A model generated the notes under the pieces. The model had not been told where the DNA came from and ran no database searches. It saw nothing but the letters and a program-made list of their open reading frames with translations. Shown here one piece after another: positions 12,006-20,562 of a stretch of DNA of 64,000 nt. The DNA lies in contig NZ_RRCN01000001.1 in the NCBI RefSeq assembly GCF_003863965.1, positions 727,923 through 791,922 on the forward strand, given 5' to 3'. The first letter of the stretch is position 1; every line of letters begins with the position of its first letter. The stretch comes from Paenibacillus oralis (GTDB lineage: Bacteria; Bacillota; Bacilli; Paenibacillales; Paenibacillaceae). A program made the position numbers and the translations under genes.

Positions 12006-12007
12006 GA

Positions 12008-12676
12008 TTAGTTGCCTCCTTCCTGAGCAGCTTGTTGTTTCTTAGCCGTAGGAAGAACCTCTCCACGATAGATCCATACTTTTACGCCGATGCGGCCGTA
12101 AGTCGTATGCGCTTCTGCCGTACCGTAATCGATGTCGGCGCGGAGCGTATGAAGTGGAACAGTTCCTTCACTGTAGCCTTCCGTACGGGCAATTTCAGCA
12201 CCGCCGAGACGACCGCTGACTGCCGTTTTAATCCCTTTCGCTCCCGAACGCATCGTTCTTTGAATCGCTTGTTTCAGCGCACGACGGAAAGAAACGCGGC
12301 GTTCCAGTTGTTGTGCGATGCTTTCTGCGACCAGAATCGCGTCAAGATCAGGGTGTTTGATTTCAGAAATGTTGATGTGAACCTTTTTGCCGCCTGCGAT
12401 TTTCGTAATTTCGCCCCGCAGGATTTCCACTTCCGAACCGCCTTTACCGATAACCATGCCCGGCTTGGCTGTGTGGATCGTTACGTTCACACGATTTGCC
12501 GCTCTCTCGATTTCAATCCGAGATACCGCGGAGTCTTTCAGTTTATTTTTCAGGTGTTCACGAATTTTAACGTCTTCCAGCAAAAGATCACCAAAATCTT
12601 TGCCAGCGTACCATTTGGATTCCCAATCACGGATAATCCCTACTCGTAATCCGACCGGATTTACCTTTTGGCCCAC
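12008..12676 (-). CDS. rpsC: 30S ribosomal protein S3
   Basis: Head protein at the mRNA entry tunnel with helicase activity. The 222-residue product has the KH domain ([19 protein letters not shown] near residue 72) and the C-terminal domain with [17 protein letters not shown] near 158. The start is GTG at 12676 ([17 protein letters not shown]), preceded by AGGGAAAAC. It lies between rplV and rplP. Confidence 0.98.
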   Translation of the reverse strand: MGQKVNPVGLRVGIIRDWESKWYAGKDFGDLLLEDVKIREHLKNKLKDSAVSRIEIERAANRVNVTIHTAKPGMVIGKGGSEVEILRGEITKIAGGKKVHINISEIKHPDLDAILVAESIAQQLERRVSFRRALKQAIQRTMRSGAKGIKTAVSGRLGGAEIARTEGYSEGTVPLHTLRADIDYGTAEAHTTYGRIGVKVWIYRGEVLPTAKKQQAAQEGGN

Positions 12677-12689
12677 ACGTTTTCCCTCC

Positions 12690-13022
12690 TTATTTTTCGG
12701 ATACCACCAATGTAATGTGGCTGGTGCGTTTGTTGATCCGGCTAGCGCGACCCATTGCCCGCGGACGGAAACGTTTCATCGTCGGGCCTTGGTTGACGTA
12801 CGCTTGCGTAATCACCAATTTATTAACGTCCATAGAATAGTTGTGTTCAGCATTGGCAATCGCCGAATTCAAAAGCTTCTCCACGATCGGGGAAGCCGCC
12901 TTTGGCGTATGGCGCAGAATCGCGATCGCATCGCCGACTTGCTTGCCGCGGATCAGATCGACTACGAGCTGAGCCTTGCGCGGAGCAATACGGATTGATC
13001 TTGCATGTGCTTTAGCTTCCAT
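12690..13022 (-). CDS. rplV: 50S ribosomal protein L22
   Basis: Its extended hairpin lines the peptide exit tunnel. The 110-residue product begins [20 protein letters not shown] and has the tunnel loop [20 protein letters not shown] near residue 78 without the deletions linked to macrolide resistance. GAGGAGGTCATTACAC lies upstream. Confidence 0.98.
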   Translation of the reverse strand: MEAKAHARSIRIAPRKAQLVVDLIRGKQVGDAIAILRHTPKAASPIVEKLLNSAIANAEHNYSMDVNKLVITQAYVNQGPTMKRFRPRAMGRASRINKRTSHITLVVSEK

Positions 13023-13060
13023 GTGTAATGACCTCCTCTCAAACGAAGAACTTATCGATA

Positions 13061-13339
13061 TTAGCGTCTCGTTTTCTTATCGTCATCCGTATGACCTTTG
13101 TAGGTACGGGTTGGCGCGAATTCACCCAGTTTGTGTCCGACCATATCCTCGGTAACGTATACCGGAACGTGCTTACGTCCGTCGTATACACCAAACGTAT
13201 GACCAATGAATTGCGGGAAGATCGTGGAGCGGCGGGACCAGGTTTTGATCACGACTTTTTTGCTCGACGCGTCCACTTCCTCCACTTTCTTCAACAGGTA
13301 ACCATCAACAAAAGGCCCCTTTTTCAGACTGCGACCCAT
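13061..13339 (-). CDS. rpsS: 30S ribosomal protein S19
   Basis: Head protein forming a complex with S13. The 92-residue product reads [20 protein letters not shown], then [20 protein letters not shown], both signatures. GGGAGGATAA precedes the ATG. It follows rplB by 77 bp. Confidence 0.98.
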   Translation of the reverse strand: MGRSLKKGPFVDGYLLKKVEEVDASSKKVVIKTWSRRSTIFPQFIGHTFGVYDGRKHVPVYVTEDMVGHKLGEFAPTRTYKGHTDDDKKTRR

Positions 13340-13416
13340 TCATTTATCCTCCCTTCGTCTGACTGCAAAATCCGCCGGTTTATCCACAAGCCGCGAAGTG
13401 ATCCGCGTGATGCGGA

Positions 13417-14247
13417 TTACTTCGTACGGCGGCGAACGATATATTTATCAGAAGCTTTGCCTTTTTTACGCGTTTTGTAACCCAGGGTCGGTTTGCCCCA
13501 AGGCGACAACGGAGATTTGCGGCCGATCGGAGCGCGACCTTCACCACCACCGTGAGGGTGATCGTTCGGGTTCATGACGACACCGCGCACTTCCGGACGT
13601 TGGCCGAGCCAGCGGCTGCGTCCCGCTTTACCGATTTTAACAAGTTCATGGTCGCCGTTGCCTACGGAACCGATCGTTGCGCGGCAAACTTTCAAGACTT
13701 TACGAACTTCGCCCGAAGAAAGGCGGATCGTTACGTATTTGTCCTCTTTACCGAGCAATTGGGCTTCCGTGCCGGCTGCGCGAACCAATTGTCCGCCTTT
13801 GCCAGGCTTCAACTCAATGTTGTGGATTACGGTACCTACCGGGATGTTCTCGAGCGGCATTGCGTTCCCGATTTTGATGTCGGAACCTGCGCCGGATTCG
13901 ATCACGTCGCCTACTTTCAGGCCCTTAGGAGCGATGATATAACGCTTCTCGCCATCAGCGTAGTGGATCAAAGCGATGTTCGAGGTGCGGTTCGGATCAT
14001 ATTCGATCGTAGCAACGCGGCCTGGAATTCCATCTTTGTTCCGCTTGAAGTCGATGATGCGGTATTTGCGCTTATGTCCGCCGCCATGGTGACGAACGGT
14101 AATTTTACCTTGGTTGTTGCGGCCGGCCGTTTTGCTCAGCGGCGCAAGCAAAGATTTCTCCGGCTGATCCGTCGTAATTTCTTCGAATGTCGACACGCTC
14201 ATCGCGCGTCTTGCCGGGGATGTCGGTTTGTACTTTTTGATAGGCAC
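13417..14247 (-). CDS. rplB: 50S ribosomal protein L2
   Basis: Primary 23S rRNA-binding protein near the peptidyl transferase centre. The 276-residue product has [20 protein letters not shown] near residue 42 and the conserved loop [19 protein letters not shown] near 225, which carries the essential histidine. Length is normal. It follows rplW by 28 bp with AAGGAGGGAAATCTC before ATG. Confidence 0.98.
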   Translation of the reverse strand: MPIKKYKPTSPARRAMSVSTFEEITTDQPEKSLLAPLSKTAGRNNQGKITVRHHGGGHKRKYRIIDFKRNKDGIPGRVATIEYDPNRTSNIALIHYADGEKRYIIAPKGLKVGDVIESGAGSDIKIGNAMPLENIPVGTVIHNIELKPGKGGQLVRAAGTEAQLLGKEDKYVTIRLSSGEVRKVLKVCRATIGSVGNGDHELVKIGKAGRSRWLGQRPEVRGVVMNPNDHPHGGGEGRAPIGRKSPLSPWGKPTLGYKTRKKGKASDKYIVRRRTK

Positions 14248-14275
14248 GAGATTTCCCTCCTTACTTTAAACGATT

Positions 14276-14566
14276 TTATACCGATTCAAAAAATTGGAGC
14301 GGCTTGCTGTCAGCGGTCAATGTAACAAACGCTTTTTTCCATTCAGGAGTATATCCGGAGTAGCGTCCGTAACGTTTCAACTTCCCTGGTACGCGCAAGG
14401 TGTTTACGTTCTTAACCTTCACACCGAAGATCGCTTCTACAGCTTGCTTGATTTCGGTTTTGTTGGCGCGAATATCAACCTCGAAAACGTATTTCAGGTC
14501 ATTCATATATTCGGTCGAACGTTCCGTAATCACCGGGCGTTTGATAATATCGCGAGGATCTTTCAT
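14276..14566 (-). CDS. rplW: 50S ribosomal protein L23
   Basis: Docking site for trigger factor and SRP at the tunnel exit. The 96-residue product begins [20 protein letters not shown] and has [20 protein letters not shown] near residue 29. Its ATG overlaps the rplD stop codon by one base (TAATG), so translation is coupled. Confidence 0.98.
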   Translation of the reverse strand: MKDPRDIIKRPVITERSTEYMNDLKYVFEVDIRANKTEIKQAVEAIFGVKVKNVNTLRVPGKLKRYGRYSGYTPEWKKAFVTLTADSKPLQFFESV

Positions 14567-15189
14567 TACGCGAGCACCTCCTCTACCTTCTGAACTGCTT
14601 CTTTCGTAATGATCAGTTTGTCGTGCGTCAGCACGTCAAGAACATTAATGCCGTCTGCCGCCACGAATTTAACGCCTGGGATGTTGCGTGCGGAAAGCGC
14701 CACATTGTCGTCGTAGCTAAGAGCTACAACCAAAGCTTTGCGATCCACTTTCAGGTTGTTCAAAATCGCCGCGAACTCTTTCGTCTTCGGAGCGTTCAAG
14801 CTCAACGCGTCCAGCACGATGATGTCTTGATCGATCACTTTCGAAGACAAGGCCGATTTGATCGCCAAACGGCGAACCTTCTTCGGCAGTTTGTAAGAAT
14901 AGCTGCGCGGAGTCGGACCAAACACGGTACCGCCGCCTACCCATTGAGGTGCGCGGATGGAACCCTGGCGCGCACGGCCCGTACCTTTTTGTTTCCAAGG
15001 TTTACGGCCGCCGCCGCGAACTTCGGAGCGTCCTTTGACTTTGTGGGTGCCGAAACGCAGGGAAGCGCGCTGCATGACTACAGCTTCATGAAGAACGTGC
15101 GTGTTCGGCTCGATCCCGAATACCGCGTCATTCAATTCCACTTCGCCCACTTGGCTACCGCTAATATTGAAAAGTGCTACTTTTGGCAT
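14566..15189 (-). CDS. rplD: 50S ribosomal protein L4
   Basis: Large-subunit protein whose loop lines the exit tunnel; in E. coli it also represses the S10 operon. The 207-residue product has the tunnel loop [19 protein letters not shown] near residue 60 and [20 protein letters not shown] near 92. The macrolide-relevant loop is unaltered. It follows rplC by 27 bp. Confidence 0.98.
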   Translation of the reverse strand: MPKVALFNISGSQVGEVELNDAVFGIEPNTHVLHEAVVMQRASLRFGTHKVKGRSEVRGGGRKPWKQKGTGRARQGSIRAPQWVGGGTVFGPTPRSYSYKLPKKVRRLAIKSALSSKVIDQDIIVLDALSLNAPKTKEFAAILNNLKVDRKALVVALSYDDNVALSARNIPGVKFVAADGINVLDVLTHDKLIITKEAVQKVEEVLA

Positions 15190-15216
15190 TTGTTGTTCCT
15201 CCTTTCTTGAGGGCTA

Positions 15217-15840
15217 TTATTTCTTAATGGTTTGTTTAATTTTTACAAAGCTGTTTTTCGGGCCCGGAATGGAGCCTTTTACGAGCAGTACATTGCGTTC
15301 TGCATCGACGCGGATAACTTCGAGATTTTGAATCGTTACGGTTTCATGGCCCATATGTCCTGGCAGGTTTTTGCCTTTGAATACGCGGTTGGCCGCGATC
15401 GAACCCATGGAACCCGGTCTGCGATGGTAACGGGAACCGTGCGCCATCGGGCCGCGGCTTTGTCCCCAGCGTTTGATCACGCCTTGGAACCCTTTACCTT
15501 TCGAAATCCCGGTTACGTCAACAAATTCGCCTTCAGCAAAAATATCAACTTTGACCTCCTGGCCAACTTCGTATCCTGCCAAATCAACACCGCGAATTTC
15601 GCGAACGTAGCGCTTAGGCGTTGCACCTGCTTTCTTCGCATGCCCAACTTCCGGCTTGTTGGCTCTAGCTTCCTTCTTATCGGAGTAGCCGAGCTGAATG
15701 GCTTCATAACCGTCGTTCTCCACGTCTTTCTTTTGCAGAACCACGTTGGAGCCCGCCTCGATTACCGTTACGGGAATGACATTCCCTTCAGCGGTAAATA
15801 CTTGAGTCATTCCGAGTTTTTTTCCTAAGATACCTTTCAT
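15217..15840 (-). CDS. rplC: 50S ribosomal protein L3
   Basis: Large-subunit protein reaching the peptidyl transferase centre. The 207-residue product begins [20 protein letters not shown] and has [20 protein letters not shown] plus [36 protein letters not shown] precedes the ATG. It is the second gene of the S10 operon. Confidence 0.98.
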   Translation of the reverse strand: MKGILGKKLGMTQVFTAEGNVIPVTVIEAGSNVVLQKKDVENDGYEAIQLGYSDKKEARANKPEVGHAKKAGATPKRYVREIRGVDLAGYEVGQEVKVDIFAEGEFVDVTGISKGKGFQGVIKRWGQSRGPMAHGSRYHRRPGSMGSIAANRVFKGKNLPGHMGHETVTIQNLEVIRVDAERNVLLVKGSIPGPKNSFVKIKQTIKK

Positions 15841-15887
15841 GTTGACACCTCTTTTCCTTTCCTGATTACCTTACGATAATGTGGGTA

Positions 15888-16330
<443 letters not shown>

Positions 16331-16332
16331 CT

Positions 16333-16361
16333 ATTATATAGAAACGGTAGGCGGAATGCAA
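16333..16361 (-). promoter_or_regulatory. SigA-type promoter of the S10 operon
   Basis: On the minus strand TTGCAT, a 17-bp spacer and a perfect TATAAT lie about 135 bp before rpsJ. This is the only good promoter seen before the whole S10-spc-alpha cluster and fits with loss of read-through from tuf. Confidence 0.8.
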
Positions 16362-16379
16362 GAAATTATTTTAAGGTAG

Positions 16380-16400
16380 TTCAAAAAGTCCGCTTTTGAA
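16380..16400. repeat. Minimal copy of MITE-like family 1 (palindrome)
   Basis: TTCAAAAAGTCCGCTTTTGAA is a palindrome of the two ends of the family-1 element seen in full at 30226-30410, with the interior lost. A second small hairpin (GATATAAGGAA ... TTTCCTATATC) follows up to 16443. Confidence 0.5.
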
Positions 16401-16506
16401 GATATAAGGAAGAGTGGACTACAAAGCATCGGCTTTCCTATATCGCAAGAAAAACGTCCGTCGGCGTCCTTTAGTGGCTCTGACTTCTACTTTGGGCGTT
16501 GCTACT

Positions 16507-16691
16507 CTAAGGGACACCAGCGACCTTATCCGCCAATTTCCCCGGTATTTCCCAGCCTAACGGACACCAACGCCCCTATTTCGCTCCAAACCAGTTCATC
16601 CGGGACGATTTGTGGTAAATAACGTCATCTGTGTCCGTTACATTTTGCAAACCTCCGTTTTTTCGCAAATAGCGGCTCTGGTGTCCCTTAG
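16507..16691. repeat. 185-bp four-arm repeat element, copy A
   Basis: Two direct arms start at 16507 (CTAAGGGACACCAGCGACC) and 16557 (CTAACGGACACCAACGCCCC), and two inverted arms end at 16640 (GTGTCCGTTA) and 16690 (GTGTCCCTTAG). Arm 1 is complementary to arm 4 and arm 2 to arm 3, so the transcript could fold into a nested hairpin. Spacing inside each pair is 50 bp. There is no open reading frame. It is about 85 percent like copy C at 63620-63804 by eye, including the spacers and about 50 bp of pyrimidine-rich flank to the right. Confidence 0.88.
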
Positions 16692-16774
16692 CTCCTCCCA
16701 GACTCTTCCCCTCCCCTCTTTACCGGCGCATCGCCCGCTACCACGACCGGAATTTTATAACTCAACTTTCGCAG

Positions 16775-17070
16775 TACTTCGTTGATTAAGTCGAGAACTG
16801 TTGTAGGGCAACCAGCCAATCGAGAGTGCCGACTTCGTCGCTAGCCGTTCGACCAGCCCATCGTGAGCATAGGAGTTCCCTTGTAAAACGTGCCGGTGGC
16901 ATGATCTCTAAATCGGGCAAGCAACTCGACCACTTTGCTGCGATTCCGCTCAAACATGCAAGCATGGAAGCGTCAACGATGAAGAGGGCGCCACGATCCG
17001 CCGAGGTCAGCGCATCTACCTTTTGCCCGTAGCCGTTTCGAGCATTGTCACAAATCGACGCCAGGTGAGG
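16775..17070 (-). pseudogene. IS4-family transposase fragment (middle and C-terminus)
   Basis: Read on the minus strand with frame changes, this shows DALTSADRGALFIVDASM, then FERNRSKVVELLARFRDHA and GTFYKGTPMLTMGWSNG followed by a stop, then DEVGTLDWLVALQQ and a C-terminal LINEVLRKLSYK. These match, from memory, the region around the first catalytic aspartate (usually IVDDS) and the C-terminus of IS4-type transposases. The part between, carrying the other two catalytic residues, is deleted. At least two frameshifts and an Asp-to-Ala change in the VDDS motif make it non-functional. Confidence 0.75.
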
Positions 17071-17088
17071 GGGCTGCCTAAAGGGTTC

Positions 17089-17132
17089 GTGTCTTGGTGT
17101 CTTGGTGTCTTGGTGTCTTGGTGTCTTGGTGC
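17089..17132. repeat. Five tandem copies of an 8-bp unit
   Basis: GTGTCTTG is repeated five times without mismatch, followed by GTGCCCC. It lies between the IS4 transposase remnant and the left inverted repeat of the inner element. No coding role is apparent. Confidence 0.9.
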
Positions 17133-17262
17133 CCCTGCCTACAGCCTTTGCACGATTATCCCTTTCGTTCAGAGAGCGGGGGTGGGGGCTAGAGCAAGGG
17201 TTCCAAAAGAGAGAAGAAAAAGAGATGGGGAAAAATGAGGCGGTTCAGGTGAAATGTTCGGC

Positions 17263-17314
17263 TTGATTAGGGAACGTATGTTTGGTATAATGAAATAAAT
17301 AGAACGTGTGTTCG
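17263..17314 (+). promoter_or_regulatory. Promoter of the transposase with two LexA-type (SOS) boxes
   Basis: TTGATT (17263-17268), a 17-bp spacer and TATAAT (17286-17291) form a good SigA-type promoter. Between the hexamers lies GGAACGTATGTTTG (17271-17284) and at the expected start site AGAACGTGTGTTCG (17301-17314). Both match the core GAAC-RNRY-GTTY of the Bacillus LexA (DinR) operator. Placement over the promoter is what a repressor site would need. Binding itself is inferred. Confidence 0.75.
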
Positions 17315-17342
17315 TAAATTCTTGATTCGGGGGCGAGTGAAC

Positions 17343-18245
17343 ATGGAGGTCAATACGGGAACGGAACTTCAATCATTCAACAGCCGTTATAACAGCGAGC
17401 AGGCCTGCATGGAGGCGCTGATCGCGATGAAGTGGCCGAACGGCTTTGTCTGCCCGCGCTGCGCTCACACCCGGTGCAGTCGTCTGACTTCCCGGCATAT
17501 CCTCTTGTTCGAGTGCGGAAAGTGCAAGCATCAAACCTCGGCTTTGGTCGGCACGATTTTTGAACGAACGCATCTGCCCCTGCTCAAGTGGTTCAAAGCG
17601 CTGGAGTTGTTCCTGCTTGAGGGCGGCATTTCGGCGATGCGGCTGAGCAAGGTGATCCAAGTCACCTACAAAACCGCCTGGTTGATGCTGCATAAAATAC
17701 GCCATTCCGTTGGGGAATTCGATGCCCGAGAGCTACTCTGCGGAGACGTGAAGGTGAACAGCGATCTGTATGGGCGTAATCCGTCCCGGTTTCAGTTTTC
17801 GCATCCGTATGCCTCGGCGGTCGTAGCTGGATGCACGGTCACGGAGTCGGGCGAGCCGGAGCAGGTCAAAATCCGCCTAGTACCGCATAAACGGGGAAAC
17901 GAAAAAAGGGCAAACCGTCACGATCTAACCGCGTTCATCAACGGGCATGTGGATGTCCGTACATCGGCGGTACAGTTGTTCCCTCTAGCCTTTCGGCTGT
18001 ATACGCCCTTGCGGAAAGTGGTGAGAGAGGCGTGGGAATCGCTGAAGAGTACGTATGTAGCCTTGGGACTGAAGCATCTGCAGGCGTACCTAAACGAGTA
18101 CACCGTACGCCGCTCGCTGCGCCGGCCCGGGGCGAAAGAAACGATGCGGCAGAAGTTGCTGCGCATGTGTGTGGCGATTCCGGCGATCCCTTACCGCCGG
18201 CTGATCGCACGCCAACCGAACCAGCCCCTTGCGGCTGCGGCCTGA
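17343..18245 (+). CDS. Transposase, IS1595/ISXO2-like
   Basis: A 300-residue protein with an N-terminal zinc ribbon (CPRC near residue 36 and CGKC near 58), then LPLLKWFKALELFLLEGGIS and KTAWLMLHKIR, and a C-terminal segment KHLQAYLNEYTVRR, all in the order of ISXO2-type transposases. The usual catalytic ExDET motif is altered to CGDVKVNS, and the THTNxxEGFW block is not recognisable, so activity is doubtful. ATG at 17343 was chosen; GTG 17337 or TTG 17322 are possible. Unlike nearly all neighbours it is on the plus strand. Its promoter carries two SOS-type boxes. Confidence 0.75.
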   Translation: MEVNTGTELQSFNSRYNSEQACMEALIAMKWPNGFVCPRCAHTRCSRLTSRHILLFECGKCKHQTSALVGTIFERTHLPLLKWFKALELFLLEGGISAMRLSKVIQVTYKTAWLMLHKIRHSVGEFDARELLCGDVKVNSDLYGRNPSRFQFSHPYASAVVAGCTVTESGEPEQVKIRLVPHKRGNEKRANRHDLTAFINGHVDVRTSAVQLFPLAFRLYTPLRKVVREAWESLKSTYVALGLKHLQAYLNEYTVRRSLRRPGAKETMRQKLLRMCVAIPAIPYRRLIARQPNQPLAAAA

Positions 18246-18387
18246 TCGTGGCGCTGGAACGGCGGGGGGAGTTTGACGCAGATCAATTTAATGGGTAGGG
18301 GTTAGCATGAACAGTCCGGGCGTTGCTGTAAATGGAAGGGTTCAGGCTACAGCAAAATTACGGTCTTTTCGTTTCCCTCGCTTCTTG

Positions 18388-18432
18388 TCCTTGATCTCCT
18401 GTCTTGATTTCCTGTCTTGATCTCTTGTCCGG
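18388..18432. repeat. Three imperfect 13-bp tandem repeats
   Basis: Units of the form CTTGATCTCCTGT follow one another inside the right inverted repeat of the inner element, ending CTTGTCCGG. They resemble the TCTTG-rich tandem at 17089-17132, which lies outside the left repeat. Confidence 0.7.
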
Positions 18433-18482
18433 TCTGTTTCTCTGCTACCCTGATCAAACGGGATAATCGTGCAAAGTCTCCG

Positions 18483-18614
18483 GACAGTGAGTGTTGATCT
18501 GCCACCAACCCCAAGAAAAGAATACTTTAAATCGTTTGGCAGTTGATTTAGGTCGGACTGATGGTCTAAAACAATGAAAGACACCTCTTCTGTCTGATCG
18601 TAGAAGCTCGTCAC
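18483..18614 (-). pseudogene. IS4-family transposase fragment (N-terminus)
   Basis: From the ATG at 18614 the minus strand reads MTSFYDQTEEVSFIVLDHQS and continues about 45 residues to GVGGRS, where the inner element begins and the frame becomes unrelated low-complexity sequence. It is placed at the correct end of the IS4-type unit to be the start of the transposase whose other parts lie at 16775-17070. Assignment rests on position and recalled similarity. Confidence 0.5.
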
Positions 18615-18789
18615 TCTCGCTTTACCAAACGAAGCGGTGTCTTTCTATTTTGCAAGCCGCCTATTTTAATTCTTTGAAAACCTTCAGCTCAAGGACTCAA
18701 GCTGATTTTTGCTCTGCGAAAGTTGAGTTATAAAACAACCGCTAAACGCGGTCTGGCTCCCTAGAATGTACATCGATAGATATTTTTCT

Positions 18790-18886
18790 TATCACGAAGT
18801 GAATCAGGAAGTAACTCGGCATCGAATCTTGAATTCAGCCGGGCCTAGCATACGCTTCGGTGCTGAAAACCGACCTTTTTGAACAC
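18790..18886. repeat. Truncated copy of MITE-like family 1
   Basis: ATCACGAAGTGAATCAGGAA, then CATCGAATCTTGAATTCAGC and CGGTGCTGAAAACCGACC to TTTTTGAACAC match the central and right parts of the full element at 30226-30410. The left end and about 60 internal bases are missing. Confidence 0.8.
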
Positions 18887-18889
18887 GCG

Positions 18890-18932
18890 CTTAAAACATA
18901 AAACCACTGATTCCCGTGAGGACAAGTGGTTT
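18890..18932 (-). terminator. Terminator of the sugar-transport/oxidoreductase operon
   Basis: On the minus strand AAACCACT ... AGTGGTTT forms a stem 20 bp after the oxidoreductase stop codon, followed by TATGTTTTAA. The T-run is interrupted, so it is probable rather than certain. Confidence 0.55.
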
Positions 18933-18952
18933 CGGCGGTAGTATCGCGCCAG

Positions 18953-20542
18953 TCAGATTAAGACTTCGCCGTTGATTTCCGGGGGCCAGTGAAGCTGAAT
19001 TCCCTGAGTTTCGATCCATGCCTGAAAGGCTTTCAAATGGTGTCTTTGCTCCCGGATCTCCCGGGGCCTGAGGCCATGCTTCAAGGCGTACGCCGCCATA
19101 TACCCGGCCGCCTCGCCGATGTTCCATTCGATCGGATGCAGCCGGTAGCAACCGTTCGTAATTTGCGTCGTCCCGATATTTTTGCAGGCAGGCAGCAAAT
19201 TGCGGACCCGCACCGGCAGCAGCGCCCCCAGCGGAATCTCAAACGGGTAATTCGGAATATAGAAGCTGCGGCGCGACTGGGTCGTCGCATGCAAATCGAG
19301 CGGGTAGCTGCCTATTCCAACGCTGTCTTCATACCGCTTGATGCCGAGCTCCCCGCGCAGTTCCTTGCTGACGTCATGCTCCGAAATCGTATAGAGGGCT
19401 TTAATGCGCCGGGATTCGCGAATGTAAGGATACTTGGCCAGGCCGTCTTCCGTTCCGAGCACGTCCCCGCGCAGCCGCAGGCCCGGGTACCCCTTCCCGC
19501 CGCCTCGCCGGGGCGACTCCGTCTGCAGCCAGTAAAGCAGGGACAAGCTCAGCTGCCGCGCTCCTTCCAAATGCCGCCGGCGTTCCGCTTCGGAAACTTC
19601 ATAGATCATGCCCAAGCCGTAATCGTTCTGCGCCCAGTTGATCAGCGATATATCGCTTGGATAAAGCCCTCCGCAGAACAGGCTTCGATCGATGACGCGG
19701 CGGTACGTCCAGAGGGGCGGCAGCCTAGTGACACCCGGAAACAGCGTAAATTCGCGGTCGTTATCCGGGTCCACCCCGTCGTTTACGATCCAGCCCAGCT
19801 TCGGCAGATGTGAATTCGTGGGCACATAACATCTCCAAAAATCATAGCTTTCCGGTTTCGGTATCGTATAGTCCCCGCCGGGAACATAATCAAGCGCAAA
19901 CACATGCGTAAACGATTGAACGTCTAGCGGCCTCGCTTCATTTAATGCATGCGGCTCCCCGGTTTCCGCCTTGGATTCCGCTCCGGTTACATACTCGGCT
20001 CCGGCCAGGGGCAAAATGTCCCCGCATTCGGTGGCGTCGAGAAAATACGCTCCCCGAAGCGTCCATTCCTCATCCCGGCGCAGCCTTCTGACGGTAACGG
20101 ATTTCACCGTATCCCCATGCGTCTCCGCCCGGACAGCGCGAACATAGTACATCACCGATATTCTGCCGCTATTCATATAGGGGGCCAGCATATCCTGCAG
20201 CACCCGCAGCGCCACTTTCGGCTCGTGGCACAGCCGGCTGACCCAGCCGTTGCCCGGATTTAACAGCGGATCGTTCAGCGCTTGTTCGGTCAGCGTATAA
20301 TTTTGCCGGTAGTACTCCCTTACCCGGTTTCGGAATTCGCGGTACGTTCCGGTGCAGCCGAAGCTTTCGATCCACTTGTGCTCATCGGGCGGAACCGCCT
20401 GGCTCGTCAGCTGCCCGCCCAGCCAGTCCGTTTCTTCGGTCAGGATGACGGAATAACCCGACTTGGCGACGGCCAAAGCGGCCATACAGCCGCCAAGCCC
20501 TCCGCCCAGTACGATAACGTCCGCTATTCTTTCCCTCTCCAT
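18953..20542 (-). CDS. FAD-dependent oxidoreductase, PF12831 type
   Basis: A 529-residue flavoprotein with an N-terminal dinucleotide-binding motif GGGLGGCMAALAVAKSG (residues 13-29), an acidic end of the second strand in LTEETDWLGGQLTSQ, and LDATECGDILPLAGAEYV near residue 175, a pattern of the FAD_oxidored family. No signal peptide is seen, so it should act in the cytosol. It is the last gene of an operon with an ABC importer, a DUF4127 protein and an RpiR regulator, which suggests oxidation of the imported compound, perhaps a sugar or sugar derivative; the substrate cannot be named. The family assignment is firm, the role is inference. Confidence 0.8.
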   Translation of the reverse strand: MERERIADVIVLGGGLGGCMAALAVAKSGYSVILTEETDWLGGQLTSQAVPPDEHKWIESFGCTGTYREFRNRVREYYRQNYTLTEQALNDPLLNPGNGWVSRLCHEPKVALRVLQDMLAPYMNSGRISVMYYVRAVRAETHGDTVKSVTVRRLRRDEEWTLRGAYFLDATECGDILPLAGAEYVTGAESKAETGEPHALNEARPLDVQSFTHVFALDYVPGGDYTIPKPESYDFWRCYVPTNSHLPKLGWIVNDGVDPDNDREFTLFPGVTRLPPLWTYRRVIDRSLFCGGLYPSDISLINWAQNDYGLGMIYEVSEAERRRHLEGARQLSLSLLYWLQTESPRRGGGKGYPGLRLRGDVLGTEDGLAKYPYIRESRRIKALYTISEHDVSKELRGELGIKRYEDSVGIGSYPLDLHATTQSRRSFYIPNYPFEIPLGALLPVRVRNLLPACKNIGTTQITNGCYRLHPIEWNIGEAAGYMAAYALKHGLRPREIREQRHHLKAFQAWIETQGIQLHWPPEINGEVLI

Positions 20543-20562
20543 GCCCCTGCATCCCTCCGCCT

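Larger units (their letters stand above)
17145..18476 (+). mobile_element. IS1595-like insertion unit with imperfect 30-bp inverted repeats
   Basis: The left repeat (17145-17174) and the right repeat (18447-18476, inverted) share the exact block CTTTGCACGATTATCCC and agree at 25 of 30 positions by eye. They enclose a plus-strand transposase gene, its promoter and about 200 bp of non-coding sequence (18246-18446). It interrupts the older IS4-family element. No clean direct target repeat was seen, so the exact ends are uncertain. Confidence 0.65.
16753..18735 (-). mobile_element. Decayed IS4-family insertion sequence, interrupted by a second element
   Basis: Perfect 22-bp terminal inverted repeats lie at 16753-16774 (begins TTTTATAACTCAACTTTCGC) and 18714-18735. 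Between them, on the minus strand, are fragments of one IS4-family transposase: an N-terminal piece (18483-18614) and a middle plus C-terminal piece (16775-17070). The pieces are separated by an unrelated plus-strand transposase unit with its own inverted repeats (17145-18476). No target duplication could be seen at the outer ends. The element is dead because of frameshifts and deletions. Confidence 0.8.

Noticed and set aside
17023..17238. A 71-codon plus-strand frame with VSWCLG repeats
   Set aside because: It is a translation of the 8-bp tandem repeat and an inverted repeat, with no coding features.
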